A stretch of 64,000 nucleotides of DNA from Nageia nagi (Eukaryota; Pinophyta). Positions within the stretch are counted from its first letter, which is position 1. Every line of letters begins with the position of its first letter. The position numbers were made by a program, and so were the translations under genes. A model generated the notes under the pieces. It saw only the letters and a list, made by a program, of their open reading frames with translations. It did not search any database and was not told the origin of the DNA. This document shows, piece after piece, positions 1 to 10,440 of the stretch. Location: positions 177,816,001-177,880,000 of the forward strand of contig JBITNC010000001.1 in NCBI GenBank assembly GCA_050084985.1, written 5' to 3'.

Positions 1-700
1 TGATTCTTCCAATTCACCAAAGTTTGCGCAAACCTCCTCCTTTTTCTCTACATGAAACTCAAAAATTTCCTCATTATTCAGTCTTACCCTCTTATTCCCA
101 TAAGGGATCAAATAATGTGTGTAATCCATTGCTAGATAACCCCCTATCTTAGCTGTAAACTCTCTAGACAGACATAGCCCGAACAAAGGGGGCAGCTCAA
201 CAACTACAATTTCCTGAATAATAATTACAGAGGGACACTTATGTATTTTTAGGACTACATCCTTGATTACCCCTACTATTTTGATAGGTGTGGAATCCAG
301 TTGTAATACTCCGGTGGATGTTCTTATCATAGGCAACCCCATTACATCGCACACTACTTTAGGCATCACAGTAGTAGCTGCCCCAGAATCAACCAAACAA
401 TTATGGAGTACATATCCTTCGATTTCCAAAGTCATGTAAAAAGCTGGAGGTTTATTCTTTCCCATCCCCGGATATTTCGATGTTTCAAAAAGATTGAGCA
501 CTCTTTCCATTCCTTCATTCAATGCTATAAGAGATGTTTTCAGTAAATCAATTTGTCCGAGAATTTTTAGAGCTTCAAACAAGGACACTCTCGCTGGAGT
601 TCTCTTTAGCTCCACCATAATGTTGAACTCTGGGATAGCCAGAGGTTCACCAATTTTGTTTTTGAATCTGTCGGTAAATTTTTCCTGAAGCTGTAGAGTA
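1..700 (-). pseudogene. Ty3/gypsy protease region (element G1), cut by window edge
   Basis: Read on the minus strand, one open frame runs from about position 700 to the left edge. It contains the aspartic protease motif LVDSGAATTVMP (around 350-400), which is the D-S-G active site of retropepsins, preceded by a basic linker. The enzyme would cut the Gag-Pol polyprotein of an LTR retrotransposon. The frame is followed by residues typical of the retropepsin beta fold and has no stop that I could find up to the edge, so reverse transcriptase and integrase should lie outside the window to the left. The motif is seen directly. The assignment to Ty3/gypsy rests on gag-protease order and gag type. 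Confidence 0.75.
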
Positions 701-744
701 TCATCTTTTCTCTAGTGCTTGGTAAGTGAAGGGAACCTTAACCT

Positions 745-2259
745 CTAGAGATTTGGATCACTGGCTTTGGGTGTCTGTTTGGTTTCTAAAAATGGGAATT
801 TTTTGGAAATCATTTCCTTTTCTGGGATCTTTTCCTTAAAACTGACAACTGCATCTTGCTTTTTAGGAAACATTGCTCCGGAACTCTTTTGGGGTTCAAC
901 TTTTCTTTCCAGAATGCTGGAGACTAGGGGACTTTTTCCTGATCTTGTTTCCACAGCAAAAACTCCTATATCTGCTGGTGCAAAATTCATCAAGTTCACA
1001 TTTTGGTTCACATCATCAGCTACACTGGGCGGAGGAATACCCCCACTTCTTGATAGATACTCCTGGTATTGATAAACAGGGCATGTGGTTTGTTCATGAG
1101 CATCATTGCAGGCTAAACACAAACTAGAAGCTGACCCGGAAGAGGAAGCTTGGCTTACATCTTCATTCAACACATGCTGAGCTTTTTCTACAGTAGGATA
1201 AGGATATCTTCTTGCATTGTTTTATCTACTTAGAATGGTAATCTGGTTTGCCATATTTCTACACAAGTTTTGAAGTTCCTAAATCTCTGACGATGAAGCT
1301 ACCCCTTGATTCATATTAGGCTGATAAGGGGCTGGTAAAGCCAAGGGAGCTCTAGGGACTGGCAGGGGTGATGGCCACTATTGAACAGGAGCGGGCATGC
1401 TAGCTAGTGGTGGATCCAAACTAATTGCTTGAGGTCTCAAAATTTGCTGTTGAGCGGTTACTGGAAAATAAGGCATTGGCATGCGACTTGGCAATTTTCC
1501 AACTGTAATAAGATAGGATTCAGCATACACTGCTTGTCTATAGACCTCCGAGAAAGTATTTACTCCAGAATTTTGGATTTGCAGAGAGAGATCCGGAGGA
1601 AAGGCTCTCAGGTAATACATTAAGGCTTGAAATTGCTGAGGCCTAACTGGCATTGGGACTCTCATCCAAGTTTTTTGGAATCTAATATTGAAATCAGGGA
1701 TATTTTCTTGCTCATATCTTTTGATTGAAGTGAACTATGTTAATAGGGAAAAAGGATCTCCTAATTCATTAAATTCCAAGATAAAGGGCTCTGCCAGTTG
1801 AGCCCAAGTGGTTATAGATCCATTAGGAAGGCCCCTGTAACAATCTAGGACCTTTCCCTTGAAAGACTGAGCCAGTAATCTCACCATGACATCTTCATGC
1901 TGTATATTGTGAATCTTAGCTAGGCCAGCTACATCAACACAATGCTCATAAGCCATTTTCTCTGAAGTTGCATCAAACTCTGAAAGGGTTTTGAAAACAT
2001 TTGTTGGGATGTCATGCAACACCGCCAAGGCTATTGGTACCCCATTGTCCCATTCTGGATAAATATTCTGAGCTGGATTAGCCATTTTAGGAGAGGTATT
2101 TCTAGTGTGAAGATTGGATGATTCTGGCTTGATAAAGGATTTTAGGGAGCTGATACTATTTAGAGACTTGGACTTGATCAGGGTCTTTCTCTTAGGAGTA
2201 TCTAACGTTCTAAAATCTAGTGCTTCTTTTGCTGCTCTAGTTTTAGATCTTGTCCACAT
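745..2259 (-). pseudogene. Ty3/gypsy gag (element G1), nearly intact frame with in-frame stops
   Basis: Starting at the ATG at 2257-2259, one reading frame can be followed to about 745 through four in-frame stop codons (near 1735, 1377, 1275 and 1230). The first part (2259-1735) contains a Retrotrans_gag-like capsid segment ending in TTWAQLAEPFILEF; the next open part (1665-1378) continues it with a proline-rich tail. Near residue 20 of the last part is a zinc-knuckle-like CLACNDAHEQTTC, spaced C-X2-C-X3-H-X4-C, one residue short of the usual C-X2-C-X4-H-X4-C. Gag forms the virus-like particle and packages the RNA. The breaks are mostly TAG where CAG is expected, and frameshifts are few, which fits decay by cytosine deamination. 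Confidence 0.75.
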
Positions 2260-2407
2260 AAACTCTAGGTTGCAAAAGAAAATGACAGGTTCAAAAGCAC
2301 ATATGATATTTACAAATAATTTGCTTTAATACATACCATCGATAGTGCTTTAGCAGAGTCACCAATAAGTTTCTTCGTGTCCCACCAGGCGTGCCAAAAA
2401 GAAATAC
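2260..2407 (-). other. 5' leader and possible primer-binding region of G1
   Basis: Between the gag ATG and the presumed inner LTR end lies about 150 bp. On the minus strand it reads TTTGGCACGCCTGGTGGGAC near 2378-2398, a block that resembles the primer-binding/leader region of plant gypsy elements. The tRNA used cannot be assigned by eye. The position directly upstream of gag is the main support. Confidence 0.4.
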
Positions 2408-4120
2408 TGTTGATTAGGATTATGTAATATATGCACCGTGAACAATCTTAACCAAAGTAAATCAAGAACAGACTATGGTGATAGTCTGATCTCCGGAGAA
2501 GGCCGGTTCCTTATACATTAGGTGTAGGAGAAGTAACAGGAAAGAAAAATAAAGAGTAGAGTGCGAGGGATTTAAGCAAAAAGGTTAGGGTAACAGGAAA
2601 GGAAAATAAAAGGAGTAGAGTGCAAGGAATTTAAGCAAAGGCTTAGGGTAATAAGAGAGAAAGCAAAGGTGGATCACTAGTTCAGTGTGGGCTTTCACAG
2701 TGTGTGAAACCTTGGTCTAAATCTAGTGTAGCAGCTACGGTACAAGCTCTCACTCTCAAATAGTTTCCCAGCTTTACTCTACCATGTAGTAGACACAGTT
2801 ATACTAGCAGTTCATGATTACCATTCAGGAAACAAGCCAAGCTGCCACGATGTAACCAAATTAAGAATCATAATTACAAGTGCTAGACAAGAAAGGTCAA
2901 GATGGTATCATATTACTAATAAAAACTACAGGTCTTCGAGAACAAATGTAAAGAGCAATACTAGGGCTTCCGACCCTTCTTTCACTTTATTTTCATATAC
3001 TTATACTGAAGCAACAATAGTTACAAGAATTGCAGAATAGAAATGTTTACAAAATGGCTTCAAGATTCTAGCCTTCTTTTAATTGATACTACCTACATAC
3101 GCCACTTGGTAGAATATTACAAAACTAGGTAGATTGCAGACGATACGGCTTCTTGATGACTGTGATCTGACTTCTCGCTATCCTCGTCTCTTCTAGGATA
3201 TTCTACTTACTGGCTCTGGCTATTTGATCTCTCTTTACTATTCTCATCTCTATATTCCAGAATGCTCTATTCACTAGCTCTGGCTATTTGATCACTCATT
3301 GCTGACCTCATCACTTCTGGGACCCAGTTTCATTCAAAAATGTGAACATCGTTCTACCTGTGATATCATCTTCATACTTTCAGAATGCTCTACTCACTTT
3401 CTCTAGAACCCGGGCTTTTCCACAATTGAGCTTTTATCATTTCATTTCGGAATGCTTTATCTACTGACCCCAGCCTTTTAATCACCCTTTGCTGACATCA
3501 TCATCTTTGGAACCTGGTCTTTACCAAAATGCAACTATCTTATCATCTTATTCTGGAATGCTTTACTTCTGGAACACTTAACTTTTAGGCTCCAGCTTCT
3601 TCGATTATCTCTTGCTAACCTCATCACTTTCGGGACCCAGTTTCATTCAAAATTATGAACATCATCCTCCCTGTGATGTCATCTTCATACTTTCGGAATG
3701 TTTTACTCACTTTCTCCGGAACCTAGGCTTTTTCACAATTGGGCTCTAGCCCTTCTTCTATGACATCATCATTTCATTCTGGAATGTTTTATTTACTGAC
3801 TCCGACTTATTAATTCCCCTTGCTGACGTCATCACTTCCGGAACCCGATTTCATTCAAAATTGTGAACATCATCCTCCCCGTGACGTCATCTTCATACCT
3901 CTGGAATGTTTTACTCACTTTCTCCAGAACCTGAGCTTTTCCACAACTGAGCTTTTATCATCTCATTCCAGAATGCTTTATCTACTGACTTCGGCCTTTT
4001 AATCACCCCTTGCTGACATCATCATATCCGGAACCCGATCTTTACCAAGACGTGACTATTTTATCTTCCGTGACATCATCGTTTTATCTGGCCCGCTTTA
4101 TTTATTCAAAAAACTTTTGG
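2408..4120 (-). repeat. Presumed 5' LTR of gypsy element G1
   Basis: The stretch begins (inner side, plus strand) with TGTTGATTAG at 2408 and has no coding capacity. It lies exactly where the 5' LTR of the minus-strand element G1 should be. Its left half (2460-3100) contains a short direct repeat around 2540-2650 built on 'gtaacaggaaaggaaaataa'. Its right half (3190-4090) is a complex repeat array described separately. The outer end is not certain; homology to copia element C1 begins only at about 4225. The second LTR is outside the window, so the boundaries cannot be confirmed here. Confidence 0.5.
3180..4090 (-). promoter_or_regulatory. Repeat array with nine TGAYRTCATC (CRE/as-1-like) motifs inside the G1 LTR
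   Basis: Blocks around 'gctgacNtcatcac..ggaaccc' recur at 3301, 3613 and 3822, and a sister block at 3491 and 4012. The pairs 3301/3822 and 3491/4012 are both 521 bp apart, so the array grew by a 521-bp tandem duplication. Motifs of the form TGAYRTCATC or close variants sit at 3303, 3361, 3493, 3674, 3761, 3824, 3882, 4014 and 4071; those at 3824 and 3882 contain the perfect palindrome TGACGTCA, a known bZIP (TGA/CREB-type) site. In the minus-strand LTR this array would lie in U3, where enhancers are expected. A regulatory function is inference. Confidence 0.5.
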
Positions 4121-5169
4121 AGATCTTAAAATGAACTCATACAAGTAAAGTACACCGGGGCTCTAATAAAGAATTTATTATGTATGGATATACAACAATG
4201 CTATGGGAATTTATTTTCAAAAGCTCATTTTTTTAAGTAAAAAAAGGGAGGTTATACTTATTTTTTACTTTTAAATAGTGAACTTGTGCAAAATTTTGAA
4301 ATTTATATAAAAAGATCCTTTTGGGGTTAGTAACAAAACTCATTGGAATGATAGGTTTCAATTTTGTTTTTGGATGGTGTATCATTTTTTTAAGCATTTT
4401 ACTTTATATTATGCATCTTTGCTTTATTTAATTTTACAAAAATCATAAACATGGAAAGTGTAACCCCCTAAAATGAACACATCTGCATGTATATTCTACA
4501 ACATAGCTTATTTAATAAGCCAAAAGGTGAGAATAAGGCATACTGAAGCCTTCAATCTAATGATCTAAATGGTGAAAAATATGTACTTCTTAATTTCTCC
4601 TAAGTTCTTTGTTGGTCTGAACACAACTCCATATAGGTGGACAAGAATGTGTGTACTGATACCACATGTCTGCATGTCCATTCAAAGATTATCTTGATAA
4701 CTTATGATGGTAAATTAAAATCTAATCAAGATAATAATTTGATTAATTTAATATACGTCAAAACCTTAGAAAATAGTTAGTACTCCTTGAGAGAGCATAT
4801 TACTAACCAAGGCAAACTAGTTAAGTATTGGTAGGACCTAGGCTCCACCTTATAGGCATCTAGGTGAAGACCTAATTTTAGATAAGAAAACAAGCCTCAA
4901 ATTTATCCCTCTCTACAACTATGGTACTTGGTTATGACAAAATTTTGAATGTATGGGAGTTATTATTTGATTCTATTATATACTTCTGCACCTATGACTT
5001 TTTTAAACAAGTTAAGCATGTCCTTTTATTAAAATTTATCATGTACATGTATGGTTGATTTATTTGAATAAATATAAACATCTATGAATGATTAAGCTCA
5101 ATATGTAAAGTTGATTAATTCGGTCCACATGCTTACGTTGGTTAACACTTTCACCTTCTTGTGTAGCAA

Positions 5170-6070
5170 ATGGAAGACACCTTCTTACCCAAGCACATTC
5201 TCTATGGTTTCAACTATGGTATTTGAGAATCTTGGATGAAAGATAAATTGTAGCCAAGAAAACTATGGCAAACAATTAGTGAGAACCTAGTTGCTCCTAT
5301 ATATAAGAAGGCACTTGAGGCTTACAACATAAAGAATGATTTGGAAATCTCCATGATTTTTTGTGTAGTATCAATGAAATGTTGCTTATGATATCCTCAT
5401 TAACCTCTGTAAAGAAATATTGGGATAGGCTCAACAAAATCTACCTAGGGTCTAAGTTTTTAAGAAGGTTTACCATTCTCCAAAAGTTACTTCAATCTCA
5501 TTAAGGAAAAGATAAAAATGTTACCATCTATTTGAACAAAATCATTTACTTTAAGATGCAACTTGTTAGTTGTGACTGTAATTAGATCAATGACAAGTTC
5601 ATGGTCTTCATAATTCCTCAAAACCTTTTTTCAAAGTTTAGTAACTTTGTTGTAGTTATTGAGACTAAGCTTGATGATTAAGAAGGAATATTCTCTCTTG
5701 AGAACCTTTCAAGGATCTTGATAAATCATAAGGAAATTCTTAACAAAAGGTGATGATCTCTTCTCCAAAGTACAATAATATTGCTTTAGGAGCAACCAAA
5801 ACTCCTTTCAAGAAGAAGTTCAAGTATCAAAACCAATCTTTCCCTACTACCCCTAAGAAGTTTGCAAGGAAGAGCAACTACAACTACAAGTAGAGAGATA
5901 GAAAGGGAAAGGCAAACAAACCAAATCTCAAGGAAAAATTTGATGGAAATTGTAACTTTTGTGTGGCTATGTTCACAAAAAATTTGATTGCTACAAAAAG
6001 AAAAGAGAAAAAAAGAAAAAGGGAAATGGAAATGTAAATAACTTCAAAGGGAAAAAAAATATTAAAGTTA
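5170..6070 (+). pseudogene. copia gag of C1, degraded
   Basis: The frame opens with ATG at 5170 (MEDTFLPKHI), matching the gag start of C2 at 41018. Residues such as ALEAYNIKNDLEISMIFCVV are recognisable, which place it in the UBN2-type copia gag family. It is broken by several stops and frameshifts. Near 5950 a zinc-knuckle remnant with GNCNFC and later a conserved DCYKKK is visible. The product would have been the nucleocapsid/capsid protein. C2 keeps this gene in a better state, so the assignment rests largely on that alignment. Confidence 0.7.
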
Positions 6071-6359
6071 GTTTTTTTGTGCTCTTTACTCCATGACTTG
6101 CACTTTCTTGACTAATATGATTATTGACTTTGTATGCACTAATCATATATGGTCTATGTGCCTAAGTTTTGAATGAATCTTCTTTTCATAATTCAAGTTA
6201 CAAGGAAAGGTTATTCATTTGAGTTTAACTCAAACTCTTGATGCATTAAGAAGGGACTTTCCACTTTGGTGAAAGGTTTAGTGAAATATTATCTATACAT
6301 TATGGATTAAGTTCCAACAAAGATGTGTCTTACTACAAATAGTTTCTATAGGGATAATA

Positions 6360-7251
6360 TTTAGCACCAACATTTAGGGCACCTTAACCATAAAAGTATT
6401 CAAGCCATGAAAGAACAAGAACTTGTGGAAGGTTTACATTCGATTTTATCCATAATTATCTATGTGAGAAGTGCATCCTAGGTAAGATGAATAGACATAA
6501 ATTTGAAAAAGATAAGGTAATAAGAGAAACCCAATCTCTTCATCTTATGTATTCAGATTTGATGGATTCGTTTTAGACTAAGTCTCTTAAAGGAGCATGT
6601 TTTATCTTGACCTTCATTGACAACTTCAATAGGATGATATTTGGTTATATACTTGAGCATAAGGATCAAACCTTTGATAGGTTTAAAGACTTTAAGGACT
6701 TAGTTGAAAATCAAACTAACCTTAAAATTAATAGGTTGAGATCAGATAATCGGGGTGAGTATAACAATAATGAGTTTAATGACTATTGTACTAAGTATGA
6801 TATCAAGAGGCAATTTACAATTTCGTACACTCCTCAGCAAAATGTTTTTATTGAAAAGAAAAATAAGATAATTATGGAGATGGGTAAATACATATTGGGA
6901 AATCTTCCTAGTTTTTTGTGGGGTGAAGTTGTGAGCACTACAATTTACACCTTGAATAGGTATCCCATAAAAGTTGTTGAGGGTAAAACTCCTTCTGATG
7001 CATGGATAGGAAAGAAACCTAACATTTTTCACCTTAAGGTATTTGGTTGTGAAGAATTCTCCTACATTATTTCTAAGAAAAGAAAAAAATTTGATAAAAA
7101 ATTTAAAAAATGCATCTTTATGGGTTCTAATAGTCAACATAGAGGCTACAAGCTCTACTCTCCATCCTACATAGCAATGTTTGTATCAAGGGATGTTAAG
7201 TTTAATGAACTTCCTAAGGAATTTGCTTCTAATGAGAACATTGATGATTAA
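6360..7251 (+). pseudogene. copia integrase of C1
   Basis: From about 6370 the pre-integrase zinc region can be read (HLRHLNHKSIQ followed by CEKCILGKM). A stop codon lies after YSDLMDSF near 6575. An open frame then runs from 6607 to 7251 (214 codons). It holds FIDNFNRM, the second catalytic aspartate in RSDNRGEY, and the catalytic glutamate in NVFIEKKNK. After that comes the conserved copia tail PNIFHLKVFGC and HRGYKLYSPS. The first catalytic aspartate is in YSDLMD, so all three acidic residues of the DDE triad are still present, although one stop separates them. The enzyme would insert the cDNA into the genome. Confidence 0.85.
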
Positions 7252-7278
7252 GATGACTCTTTAGATGCACCTATTTGG

Positions 7279-8170
7279 TTGGATATCGATGTAAATAATT
7301 CATCTCAGGAGAAAAATTATCTAACACAGAGAATAATAAGAAGTATGATCTTAAACAAATCCTTATTTGCAAAATTTGATAACAAGAATGAGCCCTCATC
7401 ATTCAAGGAAGCTTCAAAGCACAAATATTGGATGGAATCCATGAAATTTGAGTATGAGTTGCTTATGAAAAATGAAACTTGGGACTTGGTTCCATATCCC
7501 AATAAGAGGAATGTAATTGGTAATAAGTGGATTTACAAAGTCAAGTACAATTTGATTGGGGATATTGAGAAATACAAGATAAGGTTAGTGGACAAAGATT
7601 TTTCTCAAAAATATGGATTTGATTATAAGAAAACCTTTTCTCTTATGGAAAAGATGCTCATGGTCAAGATAATCCTTGCTCTTTCAGTAGTTTAGGGATG
7701 GAATAGTTTTCAACTTAACATCAAGAGTGCATTTATTAATGGTCGTTTAGATGTGAAAAATCTACATGAATCAACCAGAAGGGTTTGTTGTAGAAGGAAA
7801 AGATTCATTTGTATATAAACTAAATAAGTCTTTGTATGGACTTAAGTAAGCATTTAAAGCTTGGTATAAGAAGATTTCATATTACTTTACAGATAGTGGA
7901 TTCTCCAAGTGCTTCTTTGATTTTGATCTATATGTGAGCAATCAAGGAAAAGATGTCATCTTAATTATCCTTTATGTGGATGATCTTATGATCATTGAGA
8001 ATAATGATAAAATCATCCAAGAGTGCATATCCAAACTTAAGATAATGTTTGAAATGATTGATCTTGATCTCTTACATTACTACCTTGGAATGCAAGTGTA
8101 CCAATACAAAGATTGTACTTATCTTAGTCAATTCAAGTATATATCAAACATATTGTAAAAGTTTGGAATG
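7279..8170 (+). pseudogene. copia reverse transcriptase of C1
   Basis: The RVT_2 (copia-type) reverse transcriptase starts in the open frame 7279-7695, with WMESMKFEYELLMKNETWDL and NVIGNKWIYKVKY. A stop and a frameshift follow near 7695-7900. The frame resumes at 7934-8158, where LIILYVDDLMII keeps the catalytic YVDD box (7973-7984), followed by LLHYYLGMQV. The protein would copy element RNA into DNA. The catalytic box is better kept than in C2, but the reading frame is split into at least three pieces, so no full enzyme can be made. Confidence 0.85.
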
Positions 8171-8341
8171 GCAGAGTACAAATTTGTTACAATCTCAATC
8201 TCTCCTGGAATCAAGTTATCTCTTAGCTCTAACTCTCAGTTGGTAAATGCTACAACTTACAAGCAATTAATTGGCAGTCTATTGTATTTAACTATTTTCA
8301 TGCTAGATATTACCTTTGTTATGAATATGATGGTATAGTTT

Positions 8342-8900
8342 ATGCAAAAATCATATGTTAAGCATCTTAATGTTGTTAAGCAAATCTTGAGGTATGTTGC
8401 GAAGATGAAAGATCTTACTCTCAAGTATTCCAAGTTTCCCTTATTTGTTCTCTTAGAGTTCTCAAATTTTGACTATGGTGGAGATAGAGATTATAAGAAA
8501 TCAACCTATGCATATCTATTTAGCATTGATTCAGATGTTATCACTTGGGCTTCCAAGAAGCATCCTACTATTTATCTTTCCACCATATAAGCCATATCTA
8601 TTACGACCTAGGAAGCTATTTGGCTTAGGCATCTTTTGAAAAAATTCAATATGAGAAAGTTCGCCCATCTTAGATTTCTTCATATAATTAGTCTACTATT
8701 TCTTTAGCTAAAAATCTTATTTTTCATCAAAGAACAAAATATATAAAAATCTAAGCACACTTCATAAGGAAGAAAGTTTTAGATGTCATCATACACTTGA
8801 AGTATTATCCATCTACCATGAACTCCACTTATTTGTTTATCAAGCCCCTTCATAAAGTTTAGTTTAGTAAGCTTAGGGATTCTATTGAGTTGGTGAAGTT
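8342..8900 (+). pseudogene. copia RNase H of C1
   Basis: The frame 8342-8590 contains HLNVVKQILRYV, FDYGGDRDYKKSTYAYLF and WASKKHPTIYLSTI, the usual RNase H region of copia Pol, where D in the FDYGGD motif is a catalytic position. After a stop (TAA for an expected E or Q) the frame can be followed through EAIWLRHLLKK to about 8900, where a decayed end of the polyprotein is recognised by comparison with C2 (44620-44900). Confidence 0.75.
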
Positions 8901-9065
8901 TCCCTCAAGGGAGAGTGAAGTTTGAATTCTTATGTTGAATTCATGTTTATAATGACAACTTCACCCTTAAGAGGATTTTTAGTTGTATAGTGTTGATTTG
9001 TGTACATTTGGCTAGTTCTTCTTATGTGATGAACTATTTGTACACTTGAGCATATAATAAAACAT

Positions 9066-9225
9066 TGTTAGCACTGTTCAATTATCTATATGGAGGAACT
9101 TTTATGTGTATATGATGGATTCTTTTTCCACTGTTCAATTATCCATATGTGAGGAACTCATATGTGTTTTTTAGCACTATTTAGTTATCCATGTGTGAGG
9201 AACTTGTATGTGCATTTTATCATGC
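9066..9225 (+). repeat. Short tandem repeats in the 3' untranslated part of C1
   Basis: Three copies of a unit like 'gttcaattatccatatgtg' followed by 'aggaactcatatgtg' occur at about 9077, 9130 and 9178, roughly 50-55 bp apart. C2 carries two copies at about 45106 and 45156. The block lies between the pol end and the polypurine tract in both elements, so it belongs to the family. Confidence 0.7.
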
Positions 9226-9720
9226 TTTATTTATGATAATAATCAATATATATTTTGTATACAACATGTGACTAAGAGTATTGAATTGGCATCTTTATGA
9301 TGACTTATAGTACACTATTGATCAATTTGTGGATGGCATTGCTTAATTCATTTATCCTTGTTGATATGAATGTGTACATGATGTATCTAACAAAACTTAT
9401 TTTTTGAGGTACCTATAACTTGTAGGTTCCTTCTTGACATTGCAGGTTACTTACTTTAGGTGTGCAAGCCCATAAAGGCTCATCATGTCAACTTTTGGTT
9501 GGATCAATACTTTATGTACATTAAAACTAGTTATGGTTAATGATTGTATTACAAACCATTTGTTATAATGGTAAAGTAGTGAGTCTTAAACTAAGATCTT
9601 GCTTACTTCATAAAGATCTAAAATTTATCATCTTTGATTGTATTTATATGGAGGAGAACTCTCTTACTCTCTCTTTCTTCTCTCTTTTTCACTCTATCCT
9701 AATATTGCATTAAAGGGAAG

Positions 9721-10219
9721 TATTGGAATGTATAATGCATTATTGTAAAGTTTTGTAAGGTTCTTATAAATTCACTAATACTTAAAGGTATCCCTAGATA
9801 CCTTAAGTATTTAAGTGAATATGATAATGTAACTTGTCCTACACTACTTATCATGAGCATGCCCTTTGGGTAAAAGGGTGAAGCATGTCATGCCTTTGTA
9901 CAATGGTTAAAAGGGTGATCCAAGGGAAGATTTTTGACTATATATAGAAGGCCCTCTCCTTGTGATCACTCACCAAAACTTGAAGCAAAGTTATGCCTTA
10001 GGATAACTGTTAGGAGAGGAATAATGAGGTCTTATAAGAGAGTCATCTTTGTGAATGAGAAAGATCTTAATTAATGGATGTACTCTCTTGTATGAGAGGA
10101 ACCACTTATATCTTGTATCAATTTGTGAGATAGTTTATGCTTTGAGTATTGTTGTTTATGAGAGCTTTAAAATAATCTTGGTAGAGTAGGATTGTGTTCT
10201 TTAAGGCTTAAATCCTTCA
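9721..10219 (+). repeat. 3' LTR of copia element C1
   Basis: The LTR follows a purine-rich tract (taaagggaag, 9711-9720) and starts TATTGGAATG, a mutated form of the TGTTGGAATG start in C2. It ends at TCCTTCA near 10219, or at TTATCACA at 10228 if the end is placed as in C2. It contains the block ATGGATGTACTCTC...GAGAGGAACCAC at 10074-10105, which is shared by all LTRs of this family. No target duplication can be tested because the 5' LTR is missing. Confidence 0.8.
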
Positions 10220-10250
10220 ATTATCACATCTTATTTTTCTCAAGTATTGA

Positions 10251-10440
10251 CTGGTTACAACATGATACTCTTGGCACCATGAGGTATTATAGCCATAGGT
10301 AACCTCAACATGACTATATCGCTTATATCATATTTAATTTATTATGATATAAACTGGTTATGATACGATAATGTTAGCATCATGATGTGTTATAGCCATA
10401 TCTACCCTTAGCATGATTATGTTGACCTTATCATCATAAC
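10251..10440. repeat. Tandem repeat, period about 103 bp
   Basis: The unit starting ctggttacaacatgatact at 10251 recurs at 10354 as ctggttatgatacgataat. Both units contain 'ttatagccata' and end in a 'gcttatatcat'-like phrase. There are two copies. Their origin is unknown. Confidence 0.7.

Larger units (their letters stand above)
4225..10219 (+). mobile_element. Ty1/copia element C1, 5'-truncated, decayed
   Basis: Gag, integrase, reverse transcriptase and RNase H remnants follow in the order of Ty1/copia, ending in a 3' LTR at 9721. The sequence is homologous over its length to C2 (37629-46179): for example 4316-4360 matches 40260-40305. The equivalent of the first 2.5 kb of C2 (5' LTR and leader) is missing. 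In its place stands the G1 LTR, so G1 probably inserted into C1 or a deletion joined them. Many stops and frameshifts show that C1 is dead. Parts are listed separately. Confidence 0.85.

Noticed and set aside
6742-7140. 132-codon antisense ORF in C1 integrase
   Set aside because: Antisense shadow of the integrase frame, with no recognisable domain.
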